Source of the DNA: Allobosea sp.
Lineage (GTDB): Bacteria > Pseudomonadota > Alphaproteobacteria > Rhizobiales > Beijerinckiaceae
DNA length: 64,000 nt
Assembly: GCF_030695125.1 (NCBI RefSeq)
Contig: NZ_JAUYTP010000031.1
Span: forward strand, 124,001 to 188,000
Direction: 5' to 3'
Shown: positions 34,527-44,000 of the stretch, in pieces
Position numbering within the stretch: position 1 is the first letter of the stretch
How the letters are laid out: every line of letters begins with the position of its first letter
Made by a program: the position numbers and the translations under genes
Notes under the pieces: model-generated
Seen by the model: only the letters and a program-made list of their open reading frames with translations
Databases searched by the model: none
What the model was told of the DNA's origin: nothing

Positions 34527-36224
34527 ATGACGATGAAGCAAAGCGCGCCTCGCCTGAGTGGACCGCAGGCGCCTGGCCTGACGGCGCAAATCCTGCCCTC
34601 GCTTCTCGTGCTGACCTTCGCGGCTGCCGCGCTCCTGGCGCTGTCGCTTCCCCTGCGGCTGCCGTTGGGCGCCTTCTACTGGGACGTCGCTGTCTATCTG
34701 GACGCGTTTCAGCGGATTCGGGTCGGCCAGATGCCGGCTGCCGATTTTTTCGCCCCGGTGGGCCCGCTCGGCTACTATCTCGGCGCGCTGCTGCACCAGG
34801 CATTCCCCATGGCGCAACCAATGCTGGTGGTGAACTGGGCGGTCCTGCCCGTCCTCCTGCCGCTGGCGCTCGTGATCCTCGCCCAGCGCGGGGCCAAGGA
34901 GCATGCCGTTGCGCTGCTCATCCCGTTCCTGATCTTTGCAGCTTTGCCGATCAATCTGTCGGTGTTCTACCCTGCCCCCGGGCTCGACGGATTCGGCAAC
35001 TACAACCGCCACGCCGCCCTGCTGCTGTACTGGCTGGCGGCGACCTTGCTGTTCGTGCCGCGTTCGCGGACGCAAACCGCGCTCATCGCGGCCTTCATGC
35101 TGGCGCTGTTCCTGACGAAGATCACCGGGGCCGTCGTCGGCGCGATTCTCGTCGGCTATGCCTGCCTGGCGGGGCGCTTGCGCCTCAAGGACGCCGCGGC
35201 CGCGGCCCTGGCGTGCATCCTCGCGCTGGCGGCCCTCGATGGAGCAACGGGTCTGGTCCGCGCCTATCTGGGCGACATCCTCACCCTTCTTAGCCTCAAC
35301 ACGGATACGCTCCTGCCGCGGCTACTGACGGTCGCATCCGCCAAATTCGGTGTCGTGCTTCCCGCTTCGGCTCTGGTCGCCCTGCTGATCTGGACCTCAT
35401 GGCGCGAGCAGGACGGCACGCTGCTCCAGAACGCGCGACGCCTGATCGAAGGACCGGCGGGCTGGCTGGCGGTGACCTTGTTCGCGACGGCCCTCTTCGA
35501 GACGCAGAACACCGGGTCGCTCGAGTTCATCGCGCTCTGGCCGGTGCTGCTGCTCATCCTGCTGCAATGGCGTTCGCGGTCCGATCCCTTCAAACCGGCG
35601 GTCTTGGCCCTGACGCTGGCGGTGGCCCTGCCCAGCCTGCTGCTGTGCATCGAACGCGGTGCGCGCGCGCTGGGCGGTGCAACCGGCGACGTCGTCGCGC
35701 TGCCGGCGTCGGAACTGGGGCCGCTGGGGCGCGTCAGTGTCAAACGCGGCCTCGCTGAGCGCGCCAGCTTCATGATCGACTTCTATCCGAAGCATGCCGA
35801 GACCTTTCGCGCCCTGGCCGATGCCGGGCAGGAGCCCTCGGCCATTCTCACGGCGGAGATCGACTATCAGGCGACGTGGCTGCTGGCAGTCCGGCAAGGG
35901 CTGCTGGCCCTGCGCGCGTGGGAAATGGGCGAAGGACGCCGGCTGAACGGCGTCTTCACCCTCGACTTCGTCGATCCCTTCAACGCGCTGCTCGACCGCA
36001 GCGCGCCGCGCCTCGTGCCGATCGGCATCACGCCGGGGCGAAACCTGCCGCCGCTGACGGCCGACACGCTCGCCGCGCTGGCGCAAACCGATGCGATCCT
36101 GGCACCGAAATGCCCGCAAACGCCGGCGCGAGCGCTTCTGGCCGAGCATTATGCCCCAGCCCTGGCCGGCCGACGCATTGTCGCGCTCTCGGCCTGCTGG
36201 GAGATGCACGTCGCGGCCCGATGA
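34527..36224 (+). CDS. multi-pass membrane protein, GT-C-like
   Basis: A 565-residue protein with about ten to eleven membrane helices and a soluble C-terminal third (from about 385). I do not recognise a specific family. The first extracytoplasmic loop, GAFYWDVAVYLDAFQRIRVGQMPAADFFAPVGPLGYYLGALLH (about 40-82), has the Asp/Arg arrangement of GT-C glycosyltransferases such as ArnT/PMT relatives, where an acidic loop binds a lipid-linked sugar. Position beside an O-antigen ligase-type protein and several glycosyltransferases supports a surface-glycan role. Start at 34527 (MTMKQS); a longer frame adds poorly hydrophobic, unconserved sequence. Confidence 0.72.
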   Translation: MTMKQSAPRLSGPQAPGLTAQILPSLLVLTFAAAALLALSLPLRLPLGAFYWDVAVYLDAFQRIRVGQMPAADFFAPVGPLGYYLGALLHQAFPMAQPMLVVNWAVLPVLLPLALVILAQRGAKEHAVALLIPFLIFAALPINLSVFYPAPGLDGFGNYNRHAALLLYWLAATLLFVPRSRTQTALIAAFMLALFLTKITGAVVGAILVGYACLAGRLRLKDAAAAALACILALAALDGATGLVRAYLGDILTLLSLNTDTLLPRLLTVASAKFGVVLPASALVALLIWTSWREQDGTLLQNARRLIEGPAGWLAVTLFATALFETQNTGSLEFIALWPVLLLILLQWRSRSDPFKPAVLALTLAVALPSLLLCIERGARALGGATGDVVALPASELGPLGRVSVKRGLAERASFMIDFYPKHAETFRALADAGQEPSAILTAEIDYQATWLLAVRQGLLALRAWEMGEGRRLNGVFTLDFVDPFNALLDRSAPRLVPIGITPGRNLPPLTADTLAALAQTDAILAPKCPQTPARALLAEHYAPALAGRRIVALSACWEMHVAAR

Positions 36225-36295
36225 CGAGGCTGACGTCTTCCGCGGGTGACGAGCGCGGCCAGCCGATCGAGGTTTGAGGCAGCGACGCCGGCGCT

Positions 36296-37366
36296 TCAGG
36301 GCCTTGCGCGGGTGAACTCGTTGATCACCCGCATCATCGGCTTGGGCCGATAATTGGCGTCGAGCGGCAACGGCCGGTTGGGCCTGCCATCCTTGCGGCT
36401 GAACCAGATCGGGACCCAGGTGAACTTGTCGGTGATACCCCAGGTCAGCACCGCCTCGGGGCGGCAGACATCGCCGATCGCCTGCAGGAAAGCTTCGGCG
36501 CGCATCGCCACGATCTCGTCGCGCACGAGGCTGTCGGCCGGCAGCTTGTCGTCGATCACGTCGAGTTCCGTCACCAGGATCGCCAGCCCCATGCCGTGAA
36601 GCTCGGCGACGAACCGCGAGATGCCGTCCCGGTCGATCTCTTTTTCGCCCGGGAGGTGGCCTTGCAGGCCGATGGCGTGGACCGGGACGTCGCGATCCTT
36701 CAGCTCCTTCACCAGCCGCAGAAAGGCGGTGCGCTTCGCCCGGCACTGATCGGTCGGATTCTCGAAGCCGAAATCATTCAGGACCAGTTGCGCCTGCGGA
36801 TCGACGGCGGCCGTCCGGCGGAAGGCCATGTCGATATGCTGCGTGCCGAGAAGATCCTGCCAGATCGACCTGCGCATCGGCTTTTCGATGGCGGGATTGT
36901 CGCTGATCGCCTCATTGACGACGTCCCAGCTCGGAATCCGTCCCTTGTAGCGCCCGACAACCGTGTCGATATGCTCGTAGAGCGCGTGCTCGGCCGCCTT
37001 CTTCGTCTTGATCGCCTCGGTCCATTTCGGCATGCCGGCATACCAGGCGAGGGTATGGCCGCGCATCCGCATGCCGTTGGCATCCGCGAAGGCGAGCAGG
37101 CGATCGGGATGGTCGAAGACGAACTGGTTTTCCTGGGGGCGCAGGTCGATCCATTTCAGCCCCCCCTCCCCGACCACCAACTGGCAGTTGCCGAGAACCG
37201 CCCGGCGATAATCGAGATCATCGCGCAGCAGGTCGACCCTGATCGCGGCGCCGAAGGGAATTGCCGCACGCGGCGACGGCTTTGCTTTGGACAGCGCCAG
37301 CGCCGGGGTCGCCCCCGCGCCCAGCCCCGCGCTCAAGCCTCCAAGGACAAACTGCCTCCTGCGCAC
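36296..37366 (-). CDS. GH10 endo-1,4-beta-xylanase, Tat-exported
   Basis: Secreted glycoside hydrolase of 356 residues. The GTG at 37366 has GAGGGAG six bases upstream and starts exactly at a twin-arginine signal (VRRRQFVLGGLSAGLG); an ATG at 37429 would bury this signal behind 21 extra residues. GH10 blocks: MRGHTLAWYAGMPKW near 101-115, the acid/base WDVVNE with Glu152, LNDFGFEN near 197, IGLQGHL at 232-238 and the nucleophile VTELDV with Glu267, then LTWGITDKFTW. GH10 enzymes cut beta-1,4-xylan or glucan-like chains. In a polysaccharide locus it may trim or release the cell's own polymer, as EPS glycanases do, rather than degrade plant xylan (inference). Confidence 0.92.
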   Translation of the reverse strand: MRRRQFVLGGLSAGLGAGATPALALSKAKPSPRAAIPFGAAIRVDLLRDDLDYRRAVLGNCQLVVGEGGLKWIDLRPQENQFVFDHPDRLLAFADANGMRMRGHTLAWYAGMPKWTEAIKTKKAAEHALYEHIDTVVGRYKGRIPSWDVVNEAISDNPAIEKPMRRSIWQDLLGTQHIDMAFRRTAAVDPQAQLVLNDFGFENPTDQCRAKRTAFLRLVKELKDRDVPVHAIGLQGHLPGEKEIDRDGISRFVAELHGMGLAILVTELDVIDDKLPADSLVRDEIVAMRAEAFLQAIGDVCRPEAVLTWGITDKFTWVPIWFSRKDGRPNRPLPLDANYRPKPMMRVINEFTRARP

Positions 37367-37588
37367 TGGACGCTCCCTCGACACGGCAAAACAACGCGGC
37401 CCGCAAAGGCACGGTCTCTGAAATAACATAGAAATTGCTGCAAATCCGGCGCAGATCAGCGGTCTGTTATGGCATACTTAACGTGATCGCCGTCTCATGC
37501 TGCGGAGTCTGTCTTTCGCCATTTCTGTTGGCGACAGCGAAAACCACAAGCGCCGACAGGGATCGATGAGCCCGATACAGGTTGGTCC

Positions 37589-38935
37589 GTGCGCGTGACG
37601 AGAGGCCTCAGCGTGTCGCAGACGCATTCTGTCCACGGTGCCGAAAGCGGCGGGTTGTCCTCGCTTTTGCTCGTCGTGGTGTTCTGCTTCTTCTGGATCG
37701 GCCTCGAGCCGTTTCCCAACCCCAACGCGTCGGGGTTGCTGACGGCGTATGGCACGTCTTCGAATGTGGTGAACCAGATCATCGTCATCACGCTGGCGGG
37801 CCTGGTTTTCGGAGCGATCGCCCAGCACCCGGCCCGCGGGCTCCTCCTGCGTTCGTTTGGCCCGCTCGCGGTGATCCTCTGCTGGCTCCTGTTCACCAGC
37901 CTGTTTTCCGAGGTTCCGGCGACGGCGTTTCGACGGATCGTCTACGCCATGCTGGTCTGCCTGTGCGCCAGCAGCGTCCTCCTGCTGCCCCGCGACACCG
38001 ACCAGTTCGGCAAGCTGCTCGGCGCCTGCGTGCTGACGGCGGTGCTGCTGGCATTTCTCGGGGTGTTCGCCCTGCCCCAGCGCGCCATCCACCAGGGCTC
38101 CGATGCGCTGGAGCACCAACTGGCCGGCGCCTGGCGCGGCCATTTCGGCCACAAGAACGTCGCCGCGGCGGCGATGGTGTTTGCCGTCTTCTTCGGCCTC
38201 TTCTTCATGAAAACCAGGGTGTTCTGGCAGGGCGCGCTGATCGTGATCTGCGCCACGGTGTTCCTGCTGAACTCCGGCGGCAAGACCTCCGCGGCCATGT
38301 TGCCGGCCATCCTCGCCGTGGCCTGGATCTTCGAACGGATCGGGCCGTTTCGCGCCCCGTTCCTGCTCATATGCCTGGCGATGATGAACTACCTCCTGTT
38401 GTCGGCGGCCGTATCGCGCGAGACGCAGGATCTGCTGGTTTCGTGGGGGATCGACCCGACATTCACGGACCGCGCTTCGGTCTGGCGGTTGGCGCTGGAC
38501 GCGATCGCAGAGCGGCCTTGGCTCGGGCACGGCTTCCAGAGCTTCTGGCAGATGGAGGGGCTCGTCAACGGCGAGGTGGCCGACAGCAGCTGGGCCGTGA
38601 CGGCGGCCAATGCCCATAACGGCTACCTCGACCAGGTCATCAATGGGGGCTTCCCGCTGCTGTTCCTGATGATCGTCTGGCTGGTGATCCTCCCCTGTCG
38701 CCACGCCGGATTGGCGTTCAAGCGGGCGCAGCATCCCGACCTCGTGCGGCTTTTCATGCGCTGCTGGCTGTTCATGCTGTTTCTGTCGTGCCTCGAGAGC
38801 CCGTTTTTCGACAATCGCGGTCCGGTCTGGTTCACCATGCTGATCTCGGTCTTCGGCTTGCGGATGCTCGCATACGGAAATTTGACGGCAACCCGCTATG
38901 CAGGGGCTCCAACCCGCATTCAGCCCGCCCTCTGA
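37589..38935 (+). CDS. O-antigen ligase/polymerase (Wzy/WaaL-like) membrane protein
   Basis: A 448-residue membrane protein with about eleven helices and a large periplasmic loop holding the family segment: GAWRGHFGHKNVAAAAMVFA near 175 and SVWRLALDAIAERPWLGHGFQSFWQ near 290, followed by NAHNGYLDQVINGGFP. This WRG...HKN plus HN pattern is typical of the Wzy_C/WaaL family that joins or polymerises lipid-linked glycans in the periplasm. The GTG at 37589 is used; a second GTG at 37610 is possible. It is divergent from the GH10 gene and followed 35 bases later by a GT2 gene. Confidence 0.9.
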   Translation: MRVTRGLSVSQTHSVHGAESGGLSSLLLVVVFCFFWIGLEPFPNPNASGLLTAYGTSSNVVNQIIVITLAGLVFGAIAQHPARGLLLRSFGPLAVILCWLLFTSLFSEVPATAFRRIVYAMLVCLCASSVLLLPRDTDQFGKLLGACVLTAVLLAFLGVFALPQRAIHQGSDALEHQLAGAWRGHFGHKNVAAAAMVFAVFFGLFFMKTRVFWQGALIVICATVFLLNSGGKTSAAMLPAILAVAWIFERIGPFRAPFLLICLAMMNYLLLSAAVSRETQDLLVSWGIDPTFTDRASVWRLALDAIAERPWLGHGFQSFWQMEGLVNGEVADSSWAVTAANAHNGYLDQVINGGFPLLFLMIVWLVILPCRHAGLAFKRAQHPDLVRLFMRCWLFMLFLSCLESPFFDNRGPVWFTMLISVFGLRMLAYGNLTATRYAGAPTRIQPAL

Positions 38936-38970
38936 CGCCACGCGCGGTCGGTGATCACAAACGGCTCCTC

Positions 38971-39933
38971 ATGACCGATCCGCAGCGCCCGCTCTCTGTT
39001 GACGCCGTCATCTGCATTCCGACGTTCCGACGCCCGGCGTGGCTGCGTCGGACGCTGGATTCAGTGCTCGCACAGCACTGCGACAGCGGGTTTGCCATCG
39101 TGGTCGTCGACAATGACGGCGGCAACCCGGTCGGCGCCGCCCTGGCCAGCGCGATTCTGGCGCCCACGGCCTTGCCGCATACGGTGGTCGTCGAGCATCG
39201 GCAGGGCAATTGTCACGCAATCAACCGGGCCTTCGAGACGGCGCTCGCAACCTATCCCGCGGCGTCATACGTTCTCATGATCGACGACGACGAAATCGCG
39301 CTGCCGGGCTGGCTGCAAGCGATGATCGGACTGGCTCGCGACCAGGGGGCCGATCTCGTCGGCGGACCGGTGATACGCCAGTTCGAGGTGCAGCCGGATG
39401 CCACCGTGATGCAGCACCCGCTCTTCGTCTCGATCGACGGCGTCACCCGTCAGATCGACCAGCTCCACGGCTCGGGCAACTGCCTGATCCACCGGCGCGT
39501 CTTCGAGAGACTGCCCCCACCGCCCTTCGACACCCGGTTCAACTATCTTGGCGGGGGCGACATGGAGTTCTTCACCCGCTGCCGTCTCGCGGGCTTCAAG
39601 ACTTGGTGGTGCGCGGAGGCCGTGGCGCATGAATTCGTCGCGCCCGACCGCACGACGTCGTCCTTCCTGATGAAACGCTCGGTGCGGACCGGCAGCATCA
39701 ACTACATGATCGATCGGCTGCACAAGCCGTTGCCGATCGCGCTGGCGAAGAACGCCGCCAGTCTCGTGATGGGCGTGCTGCGCGGTCTGAAGGTGCTCAT
39801 GCGAACCGGCTCGCCCTTGCTGGCGAGCCATCCGCTGCTCATGCCGGTCGGCCGAATCGTCGCGAGCCTGGGGCTCCTGCCGAAGCCCTATCGCTCCTCG
39901 ACCTCGCCGCCCCCTTCGATCACCGGCGCATGA
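38971..39933 (+). CDS. glycosyltransferase family 2
   Basis: A 320-residue GT-A fold enzyme that adds a sugar from a nucleotide donor. Motifs: CIPTFRRPAWLRRTLDSVL at 15-33, VVVDNDGGN at 44-52, HRQGNCHAINRAFE near 76, the metal-binding MIDDDE with Asp105-107, and GGGDMEFFTRCRLAGFKTWWC near 192 as the acceptor or base region. It follows the ligase-like gene by 35 bases on the same strand. Its 3' end overlaps the convergent DUF6492-type gene by 14 bases. Sugar and acceptor unknown. Confidence 0.92.
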   Translation: MTDPQRPLSVDAVICIPTFRRPAWLRRTLDSVLAQHCDSGFAIVVVDNDGGNPVGAALASAILAPTALPHTVVVEHRQGNCHAINRAFETALATYPAASYVLMIDDDEIALPGWLQAMIGLARDQGADLVGGPVIRQFEVQPDATVMQHPLFVSIDGVTRQIDQLHGSGNCLIHRRVFERLPPPPFDTRFNYLGGGDMEFFTRCRLAGFKTWWCAEAVAHEFVAPDRTTSSFLMKRSVRTGSINYMIDRLHKPLPIALAKNAASLVMGVLRGLKVLMRTGSPLLASHPLLMPVGRIVASLGLLPKPYRSSTSPPPSITGA

Positions 39934-40783
39934 CCGCCGACCGGATGGTCGCGATCGATGTCTGCGTATGGGACTGGATGGTCAGGGCGAACTGATCGGG
40001 GCGCAGCTGGCCGATCAGCGCGTCGAGGCCCTGCTCGTCCAGCGCGGGGCCGGTCCAGTAGGTCAGGCAGGGGGATGTTTCGACCCGCTCATGCCGCTGC
40101 TCCAGGACCGGGTCGTTCGAGACCGCAGCGCCATAGGTCAGATATTCGGAGAAACCGCGCTGGCGGGCCAGCACCTGCCACCAGGGCTGGCCGTTCACAG
40201 CCTCGATCCGGTCAGCCATCGCACGAACCGTCGCGCGCTCCCAGGTGATCATCGGCCCGATGAAATCGTCCCCCGGCAGGGGCGGAGCCTCAAGACCCAG
40301 CGCCGCGTGCGCCTTTTCCCGCCACTCCACGTGGCGGGGCTGTTCGGCGGTGATCGCGGCAGGGCTGAGGAAGAGCGGGACGCGCGGCGAGGTGGCGAGC
40401 CCGGAGAGATCGGCCGGCCGGCAGAAGCAGATGTCGGAATCGATGCAGATGACGCGCTCGGCCGGCTGGGCCAGCGTCACCGCGATCTTGCGCAGCTGCT
40501 GGAGATGCCAGCCATAGATCGGCAGCCCGATCCCCGGGCGCCAGCGGTACCGGCGCCCCCGCCAGCGCCCGACGGCCCAGAACGGCGGCAATAGCGCCGA
40601 TGTGGCGATGACCTCCCGCCCCGGCCCGGCGAATGGCGCGAACAGGCCAACATCCTCATCGTCGACGACGATGTAGTGCCGGGCATGCCCCGTGCAAAAG
40701 CGGTCCATCGAGTCGCAGAGCAGCCTGCACCGCTCGAGATCGCCGTGGTAACTCGGCGTCACCACGGAAAGGTCACCGATCAT
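39920..40783 (-). CDS. DUF6492-type putative glycosyltransferase
   Basis: A 287-residue protein that starts MIGDLSVVTPSYHGDLERCRLLCDSMDRF and contains HYIVVDDEDVGLF, an ICIDSDICFCRP segment near 110 (DxD-like metal site) and GDDFIGPMITWER near 170. This is the pattern of the DUF6492 family, GT-A-like proteins found in capsule and polysaccharide loci. Function is not proven. Divergent from the next glycosyltransferase at 40884 and overlapping the GT2 gene by 14 bases at its end. Confidence 0.82.
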   Translation of the reverse strand: MIGDLSVVTPSYHGDLERCRLLCDSMDRFCTGHARHYIVVDDEDVGLFAPFAGPGREVIATSALLPPFWAVGRWRGRRYRWRPGIGLPIYGWHLQQLRKIAVTLAQPAERVICIDSDICFCRPADLSGLATSPRVPLFLSPAAITAEQPRHVEWREKAHAALGLEAPPLPGDDFIGPMITWERATVRAMADRIEAVNGQPWWQVLARQRGFSEYLTYGAAVSNDPVLEQRHERVETSPCLTYWTGPALDEQGLDALIGQLRPDQFALTIQSHTQTSIATIRSAVMRR

Positions 40784-40883
40784 CTGCCGTCCTCTGCCGG
40801 CGAAACAGCCGTCTCGCGCAACGCGTCATCGCCGCTCACAGAGCGATCCGTTAACGCGACAATCCTAATTTGAGGTTGCAGCA

Positions 40884-41969
40884 GTGCGAGACGGAACGGC
40901 CCTCCCCAGCATGTCAAAGCGCTATCTCATCCTCCTCTCCTCGGCGGCGGAGACCTGCGGGGTCGAAGAGTTCGCCAGGCAGTTCGCCCGGCGCCTGTCC
41001 GTCCGAGGCGGCACCTGGGTTCTCGGCGAAGGCGGCGCCCGGTTCTTCGCCCGACTGCGCGATTTCGACGGCATCGTGCTGAACTTCCCGATCGTCGCCT
41101 GGAAGCGCCGGCTCGTCTGGCCGGCGCTGATCGCCCTGGCGACCCGGCTGATGCGCAAGGAGGTCGTCGTCGTCCTGCACGAATGGACGGCGCTGGACTG
41201 GAAAAGGCGGGTGGTGCTGGCGCCGGTCGTGGCGCTGGCCACCCGGATCGTCTTCTCGGCGCCGGAGATCGCCGACGAATTCCGCCAGAGCCGGCTGTCG
41301 AGCGTCGCGACAGGCGACCGCGACCTGATCCCGATCCCGCCGAACCTGCTGGCGCCGCCCGATCTGCAACCGTCGGCGGTGAGCGAGCGGCTGATCGCGG
41401 AGCGGGGCCGGGGCCGCCTGATCCTCGGGCAGTTCGGCTCGATCTACCCGAAGAAGCAGTCGAAAGCGGTGCTGCATGTCGCCGAGCGGCTGATCGCCCG
41501 AGGACATGACGTCTTCGTCGTCTTCATCGGCTCGTTCATCAAGGGCAATGACGACGTCGAGCAGGACTTCTTCAGGACCGTGCAGGCGGCGGGGCTCACC
41601 GACCGCGTGCTCGTCAGTGGCTATGTCGGCGATGAACGCGAGCTCTTCGCGATGTTCGAGGCCGTCGACGTCTTCTGCTACGTCTTCCCCGAAGGCCTGA
41701 CCTCCCGTCGCGGGAGCGTGCTGGCCGCCGCTCTGTTCGGCAAACCGGTCGTCGTCAACGCGCCCGCCCGCGCCGATTCATTGGCACATCACGCCCTCTA
41801 CCGAAGGCTGATCGACGCGCGCGCGCTTCGTCTCGTCCCCACCGATGCCGACGACGACGGCTTCGCCGATGCGGTCTGGGCTGCCGCCACGCTCGCGCCG
41901 GAGCCCGTCGCTCTCACCGCCGAAATCGACGCCGTCTGGCGGGATGTCGAAAGCGCCATCTGCCGCTGA
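40884..41969 (+). CDS. GT4-like glycosyltransferase
   Basis: A 361-residue GT-B fold enzyme. Relevant segments: SSAAETCGVEEFARQFARRL near 19-37, RLILGQFGSIYPKKQSKAVLHVAERL near 178-203, VFVVFIGSFIKGN near 209, RVLVSGYVGDERELFAMFEAVDVFCYVFPEGLTSRRGSVLAAALFGKPVV around 242-290, the last being the donor-sugar site of GT4-type enzymes. The GTG at 40884 has GAGG eight bases upstream; an ATG at 40911 (MSKRY) lacks one. Likely adds a sugar on the cytoplasmic face of the membrane in glycan assembly. Confidence 0.87.
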   Translation: MRDGTALPSMSKRYLILLSSAAETCGVEEFARQFARRLSVRGGTWVLGEGGARFFARLRDFDGIVLNFPIVAWKRRLVWPALIALATRLMRKEVVVVLHEWTALDWKRRVVLAPVVALATRIVFSAPEIADEFRQSRLSSVATGDRDLIPIPPNLLAPPDLQPSAVSERLIAERGRGRLILGQFGSIYPKKQSKAVLHVAERLIARGHDVFVVFIGSFIKGNDDVEQDFFRTVQAAGLTDRVLVSGYVGDERELFAMFEAVDVFCYVFPEGLTSRRGSVLAAALFGKPVVVNAPARADSLAHHALYRRLIDARALRLVPTDADDDGFADAVWAAATLAPEPVALTAEIDAVWRDVESAICR

Positions 41970-42027
41970 TCACGTGCCGGTCGCCGCAGGCGAAGCGGGG
42001 ATCGCCGCCGACGTCACCCCGGCTGCG

Positions 42028-42816
42028 TCATTTGGAGTGCCGGAGGATCTGCCACAGCGCGACGGCGTTCGTCCTGAAATAGCGGCCGAACAGCCGACGC
42101 GGCTCCAGCAGGGTGCGATAGGCCCATTCCAGCCCCGCCGCCTGCATCCAGCCCGGCGCGCGCGAATTGCGCCCCGACAGAAAGTCGAACAGGCCACCGG
42201 AGGTCTTGATCACGCCGACCCCGGCAAGCCGGTCGATGTTGCGGGCCACGAAGGACTGTTCCAGCGGAACGCCCAGGCCTATCCAGAGGATGTCGGGCCG
42301 CAGGCGCGCGATCTCCGCGACGACCTCCGTCTCCTCGTCGGCCGTGAAGTATCCCGATCGTGCGCCGGCGAAGGCGAGCTTTGGATAGGCTTGGCCGAGG
42401 CGCGCGACGGCGGCGCGATTGACCTCGTCGGTGCCGCCCAGGAAGTAGAAACTGACCCCGGCTTTCTCCGCGAGGGCCGCGACGTCATGAATGAGGTCAG
42501 TGGTCGCGACGCGCTCCTTCAAGGGGGTCTTCGCAACGAAGGACGACAGATGAACCATCGGCATCCCGTCGGGATGGATCTGGTCGGCCTCGAGGAGAAG
42601 CGCGCGAAAGGCGGCGTCGCTGCGCGCCAGCGCGATGACGTGGCCGTTCGCCGAGGTCGAGTAGAACGGCCTTTGCGGCGCTGTGCGGGCGCGCAGCGCC
42701 GTGTCGATGAACAGTTGCGCGGAGGCCTGGCGACCCAGCGTCGTGATGGGCAGCCCGCCGATCGTCGTCACCGGCCCTCCCCTGTGGAGCAAACCGCCCT
42801 GCCCGCTCGAATCCAT
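42028..42816 (-). CDS. WecG/TagA/CpsF family glycosyltransferase
   Basis: A 262-residue enzyme of the WecG/TagA/CpsF family, which adds a sugar (for example N-acetylmannosamine or its uronate) to a lipid-linked acceptor. Landmarks: FYSTSANGHVIALARSD, then DQIHPDGMPMVHLSS near 80, VSFYFLGGTDEVNRAAVARLGQAYPKLAFAGARSGYF near 122-160, and GLGVPLEQSF near 178. The last is usually GxPKQExW, so Lys and Trp are replaced. ATG 42816 is listed; a GTG at 42771 with GGGGAGG close upstream is an equally good start (VTTIGGLPI). Confidence 0.9.
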   Translation of the reverse strand: MDSSGQGGLLHRGGPVTTIGGLPITTLGRQASAQLFIDTALRARTAPQRPFYSTSANGHVIALARSDAAFRALLLEADQIHPDGMPMVHLSSFVAKTPLKERVATTDLIHDVAALAEKAGVSFYFLGGTDEVNRAAVARLGQAYPKLAFAGARSGYFTADEETEVVAEIARLRPDILWIGLGVPLEQSFVARNIDRLAGVGVIKTSGGLFDFLSGRNSRAPGWMQAAGLEWAYRTLLEPRRLFGRYFRTNAVALWQILRHSK

Positions 42817-42944
42817 CTGGCTTCACGGCCTCCGTCGGCGATGTGATCGCATAGCGGCCCCGCGGATTCCATGGCCGACGATCGTTATCGCTAATGACGC
42901 TGTGGCGACGCTCCCATGATGGGGCCGTCGGCCATCGTCTTCGG

Positions 42945-44000
42945 TCATGTCGGGCCGCCGTCAGGTGCCGGCTTGAGCGCGCGGCGCTCTCCGGTGACGA
43001 TCCGCAAGGTCCGTGTCACCGGCTTCTCGACCGCGCGATAGACCAGCGCGGCGATCAGCAAGGCCCAGAGCGAGGCCACGACGGGATAGGCCAGCGCTGC
43101 ATTGATGCCCAGATCGGCGCCCAGGCGCATGAAGATGACCGTGACCATCGGCAACGCGATGACATGCGTCAGATACAGCGAATAGGACACATCGCCGAGA
43201 TAGAGCGCCGGGCGAAACACTGCCTGCCTGGCCCTCGCCTCGAGTTGCAGACTGCCCAGCACGATCATCAGGGCCGGGATGCCGGAGGCGATGGATCTGG
43301 GAACCGCCGTCATCGTCGCCATCCACATGACCAGGCAGACCGACGCGACGATCAGGATCACACCGAGGGGGACACCCAGCGGCCTCGTCTTCCTGAACAG
43401 ATAACCCGCCAGCAGACCCATCAGGAATTCGAGGACGATGTCGTCGCCATAGAAGGCGATCGGCCCGGCCGGTTTGCTGATCTGGAGCGCGGCCAGAATC
43501 CCGATGACGATCGCGGAGGTGACGGCGACCCTGAAACCCCGCGGCGCCAACAGGCCGATCGCCACCGTAGCGTAGAAATACATCTCGTAGTTCAGGGTCC
43601 AGCCCGGGATCAGCACCGGCCAGTATCCCGCATAGGCGGGGTTGGGCCAGGGCAGGAACAGAAGCGACGCCAGGATATGGCTCGGGTCGAGGCGCGTGCT
43701 GGACAGCAGGGACGGCGCCACCGCGGCGACGGCGATGATCGCTCCCGTCAACAGCCAGTAGAGCGGCACGATCCTGATCACCCGCCGCAGCAGGAAATCG
43801 CCGGGCCGGGCATCGATATCGATCGCGGCGACATACATGATGAAGCCGCTGATGACGAAAAAGATATCGACGCCCCAGTTGCCGAGGTTGGCCAAAGGCA
43901 GGCCTTGATCGGGCGATAGTCTCAGAATCTGCGTATCGAGATGGGTATAGACCACCAGTGCCGCCGCCAGGCCGCGTAGGTACTGGATCACCACAACCAT
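42945..44000 (-). CDS. acyltransferase 3 family membrane protein
   Basis: A 351-residue, about ten-helix membrane O-acyltransferase of the AT3 family (OafA/ExoZ-like), which adds acetyl or similar groups to glycans. Signature segments: IQYLRGLAAALVVYTHL at 5-21, GNWGVDIFFVISGFIMY near 40-56, FLLRRVIRIVPLYWL near 69 and FRPALYLGDVSYSLYLTHV near 255. The ATG at 44000 was chosen for its AAGGGA upstream; a start at 44027 adds nine unconserved residues. Lies in the polysaccharide locus and probably decorates its product. Confidence 0.92.
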   Translation of the reverse strand: MVVVIQYLRGLAAALVVYTHLDTQILRLSPDQGLPLANLGNWGVDIFFVISGFIMYVAAIDIDARPGDFLLRRVIRIVPLYWLLTGAIIAVAAVAPSLLSSTRLDPSHILASLLFLPWPNPAYAGYWPVLIPGWTLNYEMYFYATVAIGLLAPRGFRVAVTSAIVIGILAALQISKPAGPIAFYGDDIVLEFLMGLLAGYLFRKTRPLGVPLGVILIVASVCLVMWMATMTAVPRSIASGIPALMIVLGSLQLEARARQAVFRPALYLGDVSYSLYLTHVIALPMVTVIFMRLGADLGINAALAYPVVASLWALLIAALVYRAVEKPVTRTLRIVTGERRALKPAPDGGPT

